From Nonomuraea indica (GTDB lineage Bacteria > Actinomycetota > Actinomycetes > Streptosporangiales > Streptosporangiaceae): 64,000 bases of DNA. The notes beneath the pieces were generated by a model, which did not search any database, had not been told where the DNA came from, and saw only the letters and a list, made by a program, of their open reading frames with translations. A program made the position numbers and the translations under genes. Within the stretch, counting starts at the first letter, position 1. Each line of letters opens with the position of its first letter. The stretch spans positions 556,825-620,824 of the forward strand of contig NZ_KZ559466.1 of NCBI RefSeq assembly GCF_002850745.1. The letters are read 5' to 3'. Below, piece after piece: positions 47,817 to 55,890 of the stretch.

Positions 47817-49878
47817 TCAGGTGTGCGCCGCGGGGGTCGTGGCGCGCAGGACGGTGACGCCCCACGGCGGGAGGGTGACGGTGCGGACCGGGCCGTCCGC
47901 GGGCTCCAGGGCGGCCGTCCAGTCGCCGTCGAGCGTCACGTCCTGCTTGCCGTCGGTGTGGTTGAGCAGGATGAGGAAGGCGCGCCCGGCGCCGGTGCGC
48001 AGGCTCGCCTGCACGCCGGCCGGCAGCCCCGCGACGACCGGCCGCACCCCGGCCTCGGCGAGCGCCCGGCCGAGGACGGCCCGCATGGTCGCCTCGTCCA
48101 CCCGGGTCGGCAGGTAGCGCGCGACACCCTCGCCGAAGGCGTGCCGGGTGAGCGCGGGCCGCCCCTCCCAGCCGGGGGCGTCGAAGACCAGCTCGGCCTC
48201 GGCCCCGGCCAGCCGCAGGTCCTCCCGCCACAGGTCGGCGGTCCCGGCCGGCCCGTCGAGGACGCCGCTGCCCCGTACCGGGAACGTCTCCCCCTCGGCG
48301 GCCGGCCAGAACTCCTCGGTCCGCACCCCGAGGACCTCGCGCAGCGGGCCCGGGTAGCCGCCCAGGTGGACCCGGTCGTGCTCGTCCACGATGCCGCTGA
48401 AGAACGAGACGACCAGCGCGCCGCCGCCGCGCACGTACGCGGTGAGCCGCTCGGCGTCCTCCTCGCCCAGGAGGTACAGGTTGGGCGCGACGACCAGGGC
48501 GTAACCGGTCAGGTCGGCCGACGGCGGCACCACGTCCACGCCCACGCCGAGGTCGGACAGCGGGCCGTAGTGGTCGAGCAGCCGGTCCCTGCTGCCGCAC
48601 CGCGTCGGAGGGGCGGGAGTCGAGCTCCAGCGCCCACCAGCTGTTCCAGTCGAGGAGCAGCGCCACCTGGTTGCGCACCCGGGTGCCGGGCAGGTCGGGC
48701 AGCGCGGCGAGTTCCCGGCCGAGCGCGGCGATCTCGCGGTGCACCCGGGTGTCGGTGCCTGCGTGCGGCACCATGCCGGAGTGGAACTTCTCCGCGCCGC
48801 CGCGTGACTGCCGCCACTGGAAGTACAGGACGGCGTCGGCTCCGTGGGCCACCGCCTGCCAGCTCCACAGCCGCATCCGGCCCGGTTCCTTGACGGCGTT
48901 CCTGGACCGCCAGTTGACGGCGCTGGGGGCCTGCTCCATGAGGATCCACGGGTCGCCGCCGCGGGCGCCGCGCATGGTGTCGTACACGAGGCCGGGGAGC
49001 AGGTGGGGGCGCTCGTCGAGCGGGTCGGGGTAGGAGTCGACCGAGACGACGTCCAGCCGGGGCGCCCAGTCGAAGACGTCCACGGCCTTGAGACCGAGCA
49101 GGAAGTTCGTGGTGACCGGGACCTCGGGCGTGACCCGGCGCAGGACGGCGGCCTCGGTCTCGAAGCAGGCGCGCAGCGCCTCGTTGCTGAAGCGCAGGTA
49201 GTCGAGCTGCTGGGCGGGGTTGGGGTAGGTGGGGGCGACGCGGGGCGGGCGGATGTGGTCGAAGGTGGCGTAGCGCTGCGACCAGAAGTCGGTGGACCAG
49301 GCGTCGTTGAGCGCGTCGACGTCGTCCGCGTACCGCTCGCGCAGCCAGCGCCGGAAGTCGGCGGCGGAGGTGTCGCAGTAGCAGGCGGGGATGTGGCAGC
49401 CGTACTCGTTGCCGACGTGCCACAGCCCGAGCGCCGGATGGCCGCGGTAGTGGGTGGCGAGCCGTTCGACCAGGGCCGCGGCGCGGTCCCGATAGACCGG
49501 GCTGGACGGGCAGAAGTGCTGGCGGCCGCCTGGACCGAGCACGGTGCCGTCGGCGGTGACCGGCAGGATCTCGGGATGCTCGTGGGCGAGCCACGGCGGC
49601 GGTGACGCGGTCATGGTGGCGAGGTCGGCGGTGATCCCGTGGGCGTGCAGGTCGTCCATGACGCGGTCGAAGAAGGAGAAGTCGTAGGCGTCGCGCGCCG
49701 GTTCCACGCGGGCCCAGGCGAAGACGCCGATGGTGACGAGGTTGACGCCGGTCTCGCCCATGAGGCGCAGGTCCTCGGCGCGGGTCTCGGCGGGCCACTG
49801 CTCGGGGTTGTAGTCGCCGCCGAAGGCCACGCCGCCGAGCCGGCGCCAGAGCCTGTCCACCGGCCGGCCGCCGGCCAC
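47817..49878 (-). pseudogene. GH42 beta-galactosidase, frameshifted
   Basis: Glycoside hydrolase 42, hydrolysing beta-galactosides. The first 430 residues are intact: FGGDYNPEQWP, acid/base Glu158 in GLWHVGNEYG, nucleophile Glu315 in WILMEQAPSAVNW. After DSRPSDAVRQQ the frame shifts: a CCC run at 48587-48589 (GGG on the coding strand) holds one base too many. The trimerisation and C-terminal domains continue in the next frame (GVDVVPPSADLTGYALVVAP to the stop at 47817). Without the extra base the protein would be about 686 residues, normal for the family. Either a recent mutation or a sequencing error. The GTG start at 49878 is tentative. Confidence 0.8.
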
Positions 49879-49904
49879 GCGGCCACCGGAGGCACCGTCG
49901 TGGT

Positions 49905-49979
49905 GACATGGTCGTGGGAGACATGGTCGTGGGGGGCGCGGTCGTGGAGGGCGCGGTCGTGGAGGGCGCGGTCGTGGGG
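49905..49979. repeat. Five-copy 15-bp tandem repeat upstream of GH42
   Basis: Five consecutive 15-bp units (GACATGGTCGTGGGA to GGCGCGGTCGTGGGG) in the 222-bp gap between lacI and the beta-galactosidase gene. On the minus strand they would encode a His-Asp-Arg/His repeat in a frame that does not join GH42. No terminator or promoter is obvious in the rest of the gap. Confidence 0.85.
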
Positions 49980-50100
49980 GGTGGGGCTGTGGGGTGCGGG
50001 GTTCATCGTCGGCGCGGCGGGCCCGGGGCGTGCGCGGGCGCGCCGCTCCTCCTTTCGCTGGGCCTGCGGGACGGGGCGGGACGGGGCGGGGCGGGGCTGG

Positions 50101-51156
50101 TCAGCGCGGCGGCGTGCCGGTGCTCTCCCGGACGACGAGCCGCGGCGGCAGGAGGACGGCGGAGCCCGGCGCGGCGCCCGTCGCGATCTGGTCGATCAGG
50201 AGGGAGACGATGCGCTCCGCCACCACGTCGAAGTCCTGGCGGACGGTGGTCAGCGGCGGGGAGAGGAACGCGGCCTCGTCGAGCCCGTCGAACCCGGCGA
50301 CGCTGACGTCCCCGGGGACGCGCCGCCCTGCCTCGGCCAGCGCGCGCAGCACGCCGATGGCCATCTGGTCGTTGGCGGCGAAGATCGCGGTCACGCCGGG
50401 CCGCCGGGCCAGATGACGGCCGGCCTCGTGGCCGCCCGCGGCGCTCCAGTCGCCGTACAGCACGGGCGGCACGGCGGCCCCGGCTTCCTTGAGCGTGGCG
50501 TGCCAGGACGCGGCGCGGTGTCGGGCGGCGTAGGAGTCCTCGGGGCCGGAGACGTGCCAGACGGTCTCGTGGCCGAGGTCGAGCAGGTGCCGGGTGACGA
50601 GCCGGGCGCCGAGGGCCTGGTCGGTGTCGACCATGGCGTGGTGGTGGCCCGCGTCGCCGCCGGCCACCACCACGGGGACGCCGGGGGGCAGGCGCAGCGC
50701 CGGGGTGTCGAGGATCTGCGCCTCGATGAGCACGATGCCGTCGACCGCCTGCATGGTGAGCCGGCCGAACGCCTCGTGCACGGCCCGCTCGGTTCGCGTC
50801 TCGACGGCGACCATGTTGACCGTGTAGCCGGCGCGCTGGGCCGCTCGGGTGACGGCCTCGACGGTGCGGGCGTTGCCGAAGGTGCCGAGAGTGGAGCTGA
50901 TCAGGCCGAGGGTGCGGAACTGGCCGGTGACCAGGGCGCGGGCGGCGGTGTTGGGCCGGTAGCCGAGCACGCGCATGGCCGACAGGACCCGCTGCCGGGT
51001 CTCCTCCTCGACGTTGCTGCGGTTGTTGGCCACGCGGGAGACGGTCTGGTTGGAGACGCCCGCCAGCGCCGCGACGTCGGCCATGGAGGGCCGTCTGGGT
51101 GAGCGCCGCGCGCGGGCGGATGGCGTCCCGTCTGCTGTCACCCGATCGATGTTCAC
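50101..51156 (-). CDS. LacI-family repressor
   Basis: About 351 residues. The LacI helix-turn-helix is near 25-75 (SMADVAALAGVSNQTVSRVANNR, hinge YRPNTAARALVTGQ), followed by a sugar-binding domain (GVTAIFAANDQMAIGVLRAL, VAGFDGLDEAAFLSPPLTTVRQD). It lies directly upstream of the GH42 gene and probably represses it and itself in response to a galactoside. The start is GTG 51156, within the operator, or GTG 51141. ATG 51084 begins the HTH itself and is too short. Confidence 0.85.
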   Translation of the reverse strand: MNIDRVTADGTPSARARRSPRRPSMADVAALAGVSNQTVSRVANNRSNVEEETRQRVLSAMRVLGYRPNTAARALVTGQFRTLGLISSTLGTFGNARTVEAVTRAAQRAGYTVNMVAVETRTERAVHEAFGRLTMQAVDGIVLIEAQILDTPALRLPPGVPVVVAGGDAGHHHAMVDTDQALGARLVTRHLLDLGHETVWHVSGPEDSYAARHRAASWHATLKEAGAAVPPVLYGDWSAAGGHEAGRHLARRPGVTAIFAANDQMAIGVLRALAEAGRRVPGDVSVAGFDGLDEAAFLSPPLTTVRQDFDVVAERIVSLLIDQIATGAAPGSAVLLPPRLVVRESTGTPPR

Positions 51157-51164
51157 GTAAACAT
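51149..51164. promoter_or_regulatory. LacI operator O1
   Basis: ATGTTCACGTAAACAT, a near-perfect 16-bp palindrome with one mismatched pair and the central CG typical of LacI sites. It overlaps the first possible start codon of the repressor gene. Confidence 0.6.
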
Positions 51165-51239
51165 GGCCGATCGTCCGCACATCCACCCGGTTTGGCGGCA
51201 TTTATGGTGGTTCGGTCATCGCAATCTCATCCACCTGAC

Positions 51240-51255
51240 GAGGTCACGTGAACAT
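51240..51255. promoter_or_regulatory. Second LacI-like site O2
   Basis: GAGGTCACGTGAACAT keeps the ACGTGAACAT half of O1, centred 91 bp upstream of it, a distance compatible with looping. Confidence 0.35.
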
Positions 51256-51272
51256 CGGACAGCCGGAAACGC

Positions 51273-51316
51273 CGGAGCGGCCGGCCCGGGGCACTGTCCC
51301 CGGGCCGGCCGCTCCG
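51273..51316 (-). terminator. 19-bp perfect hairpin terminator of the DUF6421 operon
   Basis: CGGAGCGGCCGGCCCGGGG pairs perfectly with its complement across a 6-nt loop. It lies 8 bp beyond the threonine aldolase stop and separates that operon from lacI on the same strand. It is the strongest intergenic hairpin seen in the window. Confidence 0.75.
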
Positions 51317-51324
51317 CACACGGT

Positions 51325-52371
51325 CTAGGCCAGCTCCTCCGCGACGGCGGCGGCGAAGGCGTCGACGTCGTCCTCGGTGGTGTCGAAGGCGCACATCCAG
51401 CGCACCTCGCCGGTCGCCTCGTTCCAGGTGTAGAAGCGGAAGCGCTTCTGCAGCCGCTCGGTCACGTCGCGGGGCAGGATCGCGAAGACCGCGTTGGCCT
51501 GCACCGGGCGCGGCACCTCGACGCCGGGCAGGCCGCGCACCGCCTCGGCCAGCCGGCGGCCCATGGCGTTGGCCTGGCGGGCGTTGCGCAACCACAGGTC
51601 GCCCGACAGCAGCGCCTCGAACTGGGCCGAGACGAACCGCATCTTCGACGACAACTGCATGAACGTCTTGCGCAGGTAGTCGACGCCGGTCGCCGCCTCC
51701 GGGTTGAGCACCACGACCGCCTCGCCGTACAGCATGCCGATCTTGGTGCCGCCGAACGAGAGCACGTCCACGCCCGCGTCCGTGCTCAGCGCCCGCATCG
51801 GCACGTCGAGGGCGGCGGCGGCGTTCGTCAGCCGCGAGCCGTCGAGGTGGACCAGCAGGCCCAGGCCGTGGGCGTGGGCGCAGATGGCGGCCACCTCGTC
51901 CGGCGTGTAGACGGTGCCCAGCTCGGTGGTGTTGGAGATGGACACCACGCGCGGCTGGGCGCGGTGCACGTCGCCGAACCCCCACGCCTGGCGGTCGATC
52001 AGCTCCGGGGTGAGCTTGCCGTCGGGCGTGGGCACGGTCAGCAGCTTGATGCCGCCCGTCACCTCGGGGGCGCCGCCCTCGTCGGTGTTGATGTGGGCGG
52101 TCTCGGCGCAGATGACCGCTTCCCAGTGCGCGGTCATGGCCCGCAGCGAGACGACGTTGGCGGCGGTGCCGTTGAACACCGGCCAGGCGTGCGCCCGCTC
52201 GCCGAAGTGCCGCCGGAAGACGTCCTGCAACGCCTCGGTGTAGACGTCGTCGCCGTAGGCGATCTGGTGGCCGCCGTTGGCCTCGGCGATGGCGGCCAGG
52301 ATCTCGGGGTGCACGCCCGCGTAGTTGTCGCTGGCGAACGCCTTGAGGGCTGGGTCGTGCCGGAGGGTCAC
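51325..52371 (-). CDS. Low-specificity threonine aldolase-like PLP enzyme
   Basis: A 348-residue beta-eliminating lyase/threonine aldolase family enzyme. The PLP lysine is in LSFGGTKIGMLYG. FASDNYAGVHPEIL, GTAANVVSLRAM and LLVHLDGSRLTNAAAAL are the cofactor and substrate sites. It would cleave beta-hydroxy-amino acids such as threonine to glycine and an aldehyde. The GTG start overlaps the SDR stop (GTGA). Last gene of a tightly coupled trio with SDR and DUF6421, so its real substrate may be pathway-specific. Confidence 0.9.
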   Translation of the reverse strand: MTLRHDPALKAFASDNYAGVHPEILAAIAEANGGHQIAYGDDVYTEALQDVFRRHFGERAHAWPVFNGTAANVVSLRAMTAHWEAVICAETAHINTDEGGAPEVTGGIKLLTVPTPDGKLTPELIDRQAWGFGDVHRAQPRVVSISNTTELGTVYTPDEVAAICAHAHGLGLLVHLDGSRLTNAAAALDVPMRALSTDAGVDVLSFGGTKIGMLYGEAVVVLNPEAATGVDYLRKTFMQLSSKMRFVSAQFEALLSGDLWLRNARQANAMGRRLAEAVRGLPGVEVPRPVQANAVFAILPRDVTERLQKRFRFYTWNEATGEVRWMCAFDTTEDDVDAFAAAVAEELA

Positions 52372-52997
52372 CGCGTGAGGTCCCATCGGATGCCGTTGAC
52401 GTCGTCGGCCGGCCGCTCGTACAGCTCCCCGACCGCCCGCGCGAGGTCGCGCACGTCGGTGAACCCGGGGAAGCGCCCCTCGGGGTTCGCCGCCCGCATG
52501 GCGTCGTTGACCAGGGCCTTGACGACGAGGATCGTGGCGGCGCTGCCGGTGCCGCGCAGGGCGTCGGCCAGCGACAGCGTCCACGCCTCGGCGGCGGCCT
52601 TGGCGGCGGAGTAGGCCGCCCCGCCCGCCGTGGGCCGCTCGGCGGCCTTGGCGGAGACGATCACGAAGCGGCCGTTGGGGCTGCGCCGCAGCTGCGGCTC
52701 GAAGGCCAGCGAGACGTGCTGGAGCGTACGGATCAGCAGGTCGTGCAGCAGGTCCCAGTCGCCGAGGTCGGTGTCGGCGAACGACTTGCCGCCGCGCCAG
52801 CCGCCGACCAGGTGCACCACGCCGTCGACGCCGCCGTGCTCCTTCTCGATCCGCGCGGCGAGCTCCTGGACGGCCGCGCGGTCCAGCAGGTCCACCTCGT
52901 CCTTGTCGACGGCGATGACCGTGTGGCCCTGCTCGCGGAAGTAGCCGGACACGGCCTGGCCGGTGGGGCCGCCGCCACCCGTCACCAGAATGATCAT
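52368..52997 (-). CDS. Short-chain dehydrogenase/reductase
   Basis: A 209-residue Rossmann enzyme. Cofactor loop TGGGGPTGQAV is at 6-16, followed by Asp-rich VDKDEVDL, which favours NAD(H). The catalytic region VIVSAKAAERPTAGGAAYSAAKAAAEAW has Ser, Tyr and Lys (YxxxK present as YSAAK). Substrate unknown. It overlaps both neighbours by 4 bp (ATGA with DUF6421, GTGA with the aldolase), so all three are translated as a unit. Confidence 0.9.
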   Translation of the reverse strand: MIILVTGGGGPTGQAVSGYFREQGHTVIAVDKDEVDLLDRAAVQELAARIEKEHGGVDGVVHLVGGWRGGKSFADTDLGDWDLLHDLLIRTLQHVSLAFEPQLRRSPNGRFVIVSAKAAERPTAGGAAYSAAKAAAEAWTLSLADALRGTGSAATILVVKALVNDAMRAANPEGRFPGFTDVRDLARAVGELYERPADDVNGIRWDLTR

Positions 52998-55060
52998 CCG
53001 CGGATCCCCCTCGTCGACTCGACCACGTCGGCCAGCTTACGACGCAGCGCCTCGTAGAACATGCTCAGGGGGAACTCGTCCGGCAGGACCGCGTCCACCT
53101 TGGCCTTCTGCTCCTCCGGCAGGGCCTCGACGCCCTTGGCCCAGGTGGAGGCCGGGTGCGGCTCGACGTAGGCGCTGACCAGCTCGTAGGCGGCCAGCCA
53201 GTGGGCCAGCTTGGAGCGGTCGATGCTGTCGCGGTAGAGCTTCTCGACCTCGCCGCGCAGGTCGGCCACGCCGTCCGCGACCCGCTCCCAGTCGATGCTG
53301 AGCCGGTTGTCGGTCCAGCGGACGATGTCGTTGCGGTGCAGGTAGGCGAACAGCAGCTGCCCGCCGAGCCCGTCGTAGTTGCGCACCCGCTCACCGGTGA
53401 TGGGGAAGCGGAACAGCCGGTCGAACAGGATCGCGTGCTGGACGTGACGGGCGTACGGCACGCCCTGCTCCTCCAGCTTCACGGCCTCGCCGAACGCGGT
53501 CAGGTCGCAGCGCAGCTCCTCCAGGGAGTACAGCCAGTACGGCATCCGCTGCTTGATCATGAACGGGTCGAACGGCAGGTCGCCGTGGCTGTGGGTGCGG
53601 TCGTGCACCAGGTCCCACAGCACGAAGGTGTCCTGGGCGAGCTGCTGCGACTCCAGCAGCCGGGCGGCGTCCGGCGGCAGGTCGAGCCGGAGGGTGGCCG
53701 TGGCGGCCTTGGAGACGGTCCGGAACCTGGCGGCCTCGCGGTCGGCGAAGATGCCGCCCCAGGTGAAGCGTTCGGGGGTCTTGCGCACGGCGACGGTCTC
53801 GGGGAACAGCACGGCCGAGTGGGTGTCGTAGCCGGAGGTGAAGTCCACAAACGAGATCGGCACGAACATGGGGTTGTCGTAGCCGCCGGCCTCCACCCGG
53901 GCCAGCCACTCGGGCCAGATGGTGCGCAGCCAGACCGCCTCCAGGTTGCGGCCGGGGTTGCCGTTCTGGGTGTACATGGCGAACACCACGAGGTGCTCCA
54001 GGCCGTCGACGCGCTGGGTGTCGGGGTGGAAGAGGTTCAGCGAGTCGAGGAAGTCGGGGACGTCGAGGTCGCGGCCGGCCCACGCGGCGAGGTCGGCGCG
54101 CACGGCCTCCAGGTAGGCGGCGTCGTGCGGGAAGTACGGCGCCAGCTCGCCCACCTTGGCGGCGATCACGCCGACGAGCTCCTTGGCCCGCTCCTTGCCC
54201 TCGGGCACGGACCCGTCCTTGGCCTGCAGCGGGCGCAGCTCCTCGACGGCCGCCTTGAGCTCGCCGAACAACGCGGCCTTGGCGTCGCCGTCGGAGCCCG
54301 GTGCGGTGGCGGCCTGGGCGGGGACGCGGGCGGCCCAGGTGACGACGTTGCCCCAGAGCGTGCGGTGGTCGTGGTCGTCGAGGGAGTCGTCGCCGAACAG
54401 GTCGGAGTCGGCGAAGACGACGACGCGGCCCGCGCCGTGGCGCAGGGCGACGGCCAGCGGGGCGTTCGCCGGGGCGGCGGCCGGCCCGGTGGCGAACAGG
54501 ACGGTCGCGTCCGCGCCGGGAACCAGCGCGCCGGAGCGGTAGAAGCAGGCGCTCTTGACGCCGGCCAGCAGCCCGTCGGTGGTGGCCGGCCGGGCGACGA
54601 CCCAGGTGGCGACGTCGCGGTGGGCGTTGCGGGGGTCGCGGACGGTGGTGTGCAGCACGCCGACGCCGAACGCGGCGAGCAGCTCGGCCACGTTGTTGCC
54701 GTACTTGTCCTGCTCCTCCTCGGCCAGCACGACGAGCCCGCCGCCCCCGGCGACGAAGTCGCGGACGGCGGCGATCTCGGAGGCGGAGAAGACGGGCTCG
54801 CCGAGGCCGGTGGTGCGCTCCCAGCGCTCTCCCGACGGGTGCGCGATGACCAGCACGTCCTGCTCGGCGAGTGTCTCCGCGGTGAGCGGGCCGCCGGTGT
54901 GGGCGGTCACCGTGTGTCCCAGGTGCCGCAGCAGCGCGGCGGCACGGGCGTAGCTGTTGTCGTCGGGGTGGGCGGGGTTGATGGCCTCGGCCACCTCGCG
55001 CCGGATCGTCCACGACTCGCTGTGCGCCTCGTCGAACAGGACCCTCGGGAAAGCCTGCAT
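52994..55060 (-). CDS. DUF6421-family protein
   Basis: A 688-residue protein of unknown function. Residues 1-225 look like a class I glutamine amidotransferase/ThuA-type flavodoxin-like domain (VLFDEAHSESWTIRREVAEAI, VLVIAHPSGERWE, GGLVVLAEEEQDKYGNNV). Residues 260-688 are the DUF6421 region with conserved His/Asp clusters (WDLVHDRTHSHGDLPFDP, RMPYWLYSLEELRCDL) that could bind metal. ATG 55060 follows CAGGAG. First gene of the operon with SDR and threonine aldolase. I know of no assigned reaction. Confidence 0.85.
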   Translation of the reverse strand: MQAFPRVLFDEAHSESWTIRREVAEAINPAHPDDNSYARAAALLRHLGHTVTAHTGGPLTAETLAEQDVLVIAHPSGERWERTTGLGEPVFSASEIAAVRDFVAGGGGLVVLAEEEQDKYGNNVAELLAAFGVGVLHTTVRDPRNAHRDVATWVVARPATTDGLLAGVKSACFYRSGALVPGADATVLFATGPAAAPANAPLAVALRHGAGRVVVFADSDLFGDDSLDDHDHRTLWGNVVTWAARVPAQAATAPGSDGDAKAALFGELKAAVEELRPLQAKDGSVPEGKERAKELVGVIAAKVGELAPYFPHDAAYLEAVRADLAAWAGRDLDVPDFLDSLNLFHPDTQRVDGLEHLVVFAMYTQNGNPGRNLEAVWLRTIWPEWLARVEAGGYDNPMFVPISFVDFTSGYDTHSAVLFPETVAVRKTPERFTWGGIFADREAARFRTVSKAATATLRLDLPPDAARLLESQQLAQDTFVLWDLVHDRTHSHGDLPFDPFMIKQRMPYWLYSLEELRCDLTAFGEAVKLEEQGVPYARHVQHAILFDRLFRFPITGERVRNYDGLGGQLLFAYLHRNDIVRWTDNRLSIDWERVADGVADLRGEVEKLYRDSIDRSKLAHWLAAYELVSAYVEPHPASTWAKGVEALPEEQKAKVDAVLPDEFPLSMFYEALRRKLADVVESTRGIRG

Positions 55061-55095
55061 GAAAGATCTCCTGTAACTCCGCCGTTCTCCCGGAA

Positions 55096-55101
55096 AATAT
55101 A
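55096..55101 (-). promoter_or_regulatory. -10 element of the DUF6421 operon
   Basis: TATATT on the minus strand, 35 bp before the ATG, in a short AT-rich patch (GAAAATATACACAC on the plus strand). Confidence 0.4.
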
Positions 55102-55147
55102 CACACAGGCCGCCCGAAACCCCCAAAAAGGGTCCACAGGATGAGAC

Positions 55148-55804
55148 TCAGGTCACTCCGGGCCGCACCACCCCCGTCTCGTAGGCGAAGACGACGGCCT
55201 GCGCCCGGTCGCGCAGGCCGAGCTTCATCAGCACCCGGGCCACGTGCGTCTTGACCGTGGCCTCGCCGACGTACAGCTCGGCCGCGATCTCGGCGTTGGT
55301 GATGCCGCGCGCCAGCAGCCGCAGCACCTCCAGCTCGCGCGGCGTCAGCTCGGCCAGCAGGGGCGAGGGCGCCGGCTCGCGCCGGCCGGCGAAGGTGGCG
55401 ATCACCCGGCTGGTCACGGCCGGGTCGAGCAGCGCGTCGCCCGCGTGCACCACCCTGATCGCCTCGATGAGCTGCTCCGGTGGCGACACCTTCAGCAGGA
55501 AGCCGCTGGTGCCGGCCTGCAGCGCCGCGTAGAGGTTCTCGTCGCTGTCGAACGTGGTCAGCGTGATCACCTTCGGCGGCGACGGGGTGTCGAGCAGTTC
55601 CCTGGCCGCCGAGAGCCCGTCGAGGCGCGGCATCGAGATGTCCATGAGCACGATGTCCGGCCGGGTGCGCCGGGCCACCACGATCGCCTCACGCCCGTCG
55701 GCGGCCTCACCGACCACCTCCATGCCGGGCTCGGTCTCGACGATCATCCGTAGCCCGGCTCTGATCATCGCCTGGTCGTCCACGATGACGATGCGTATTC
55801 CCAC
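55148..55804 (-). CDS. Orphan NarL/FixJ-type response regulator
   Basis: A 218-residue regulator. The receiver has acidic pair VDDQAM, phospho-Asp in IVLMDISMPRLDG, Thr in TLTTFDSDE and Lys in FLLKVSPPEQL. A C-terminal LuxR HTH follows (LTPRELEVLRLLARGITNAE, GEATVKTHVARVLMKLGL). No histidine kinase is adjacent. The Ser/Thr kinase lies 86 bp upstream on the same strand. GTG 55804 gives GIRIVIVDDQ, the normal receiver start. Its receiver is a close paralogue of the one in the SARP fusion at 5485. Confidence 0.9.
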   Translation of the reverse strand: MGIRIVIVDDQAMIRAGLRMIVETEPGMEVVGEAADGREAIVVARRTRPDIVLMDISMPRLDGLSAARELLDTPSPPKVITLTTFDSDENLYAALQAGTSGFLLKVSPPEQLIEAIRVVHAGDALLDPAVTSRVIATFAGRREPAPSPLLAELTPRELEVLRLLARGITNAEIAAELYVGEATVKTHVARVLMKLGLRDRAQAVVFAYETGVVRPGVT

Positions 55805-55890
55805 AGGCGGAGCGTAGACAACGCCGGGGGCCTTGAACACCCAGGTCAAGCCGTACGCAAGTCACTCACAAGAGCGTCGGCGGCCGCCGG

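Noticed and set aside
49611-50006. Minus-strand frame with His-Asp-Arg repeats as a possible N-terminus of the GH42 enzyme
   Set aside because: It is in a different frame from the GH42 start and would need a second frameshift. The GH42 N-terminus is complete from 49878.
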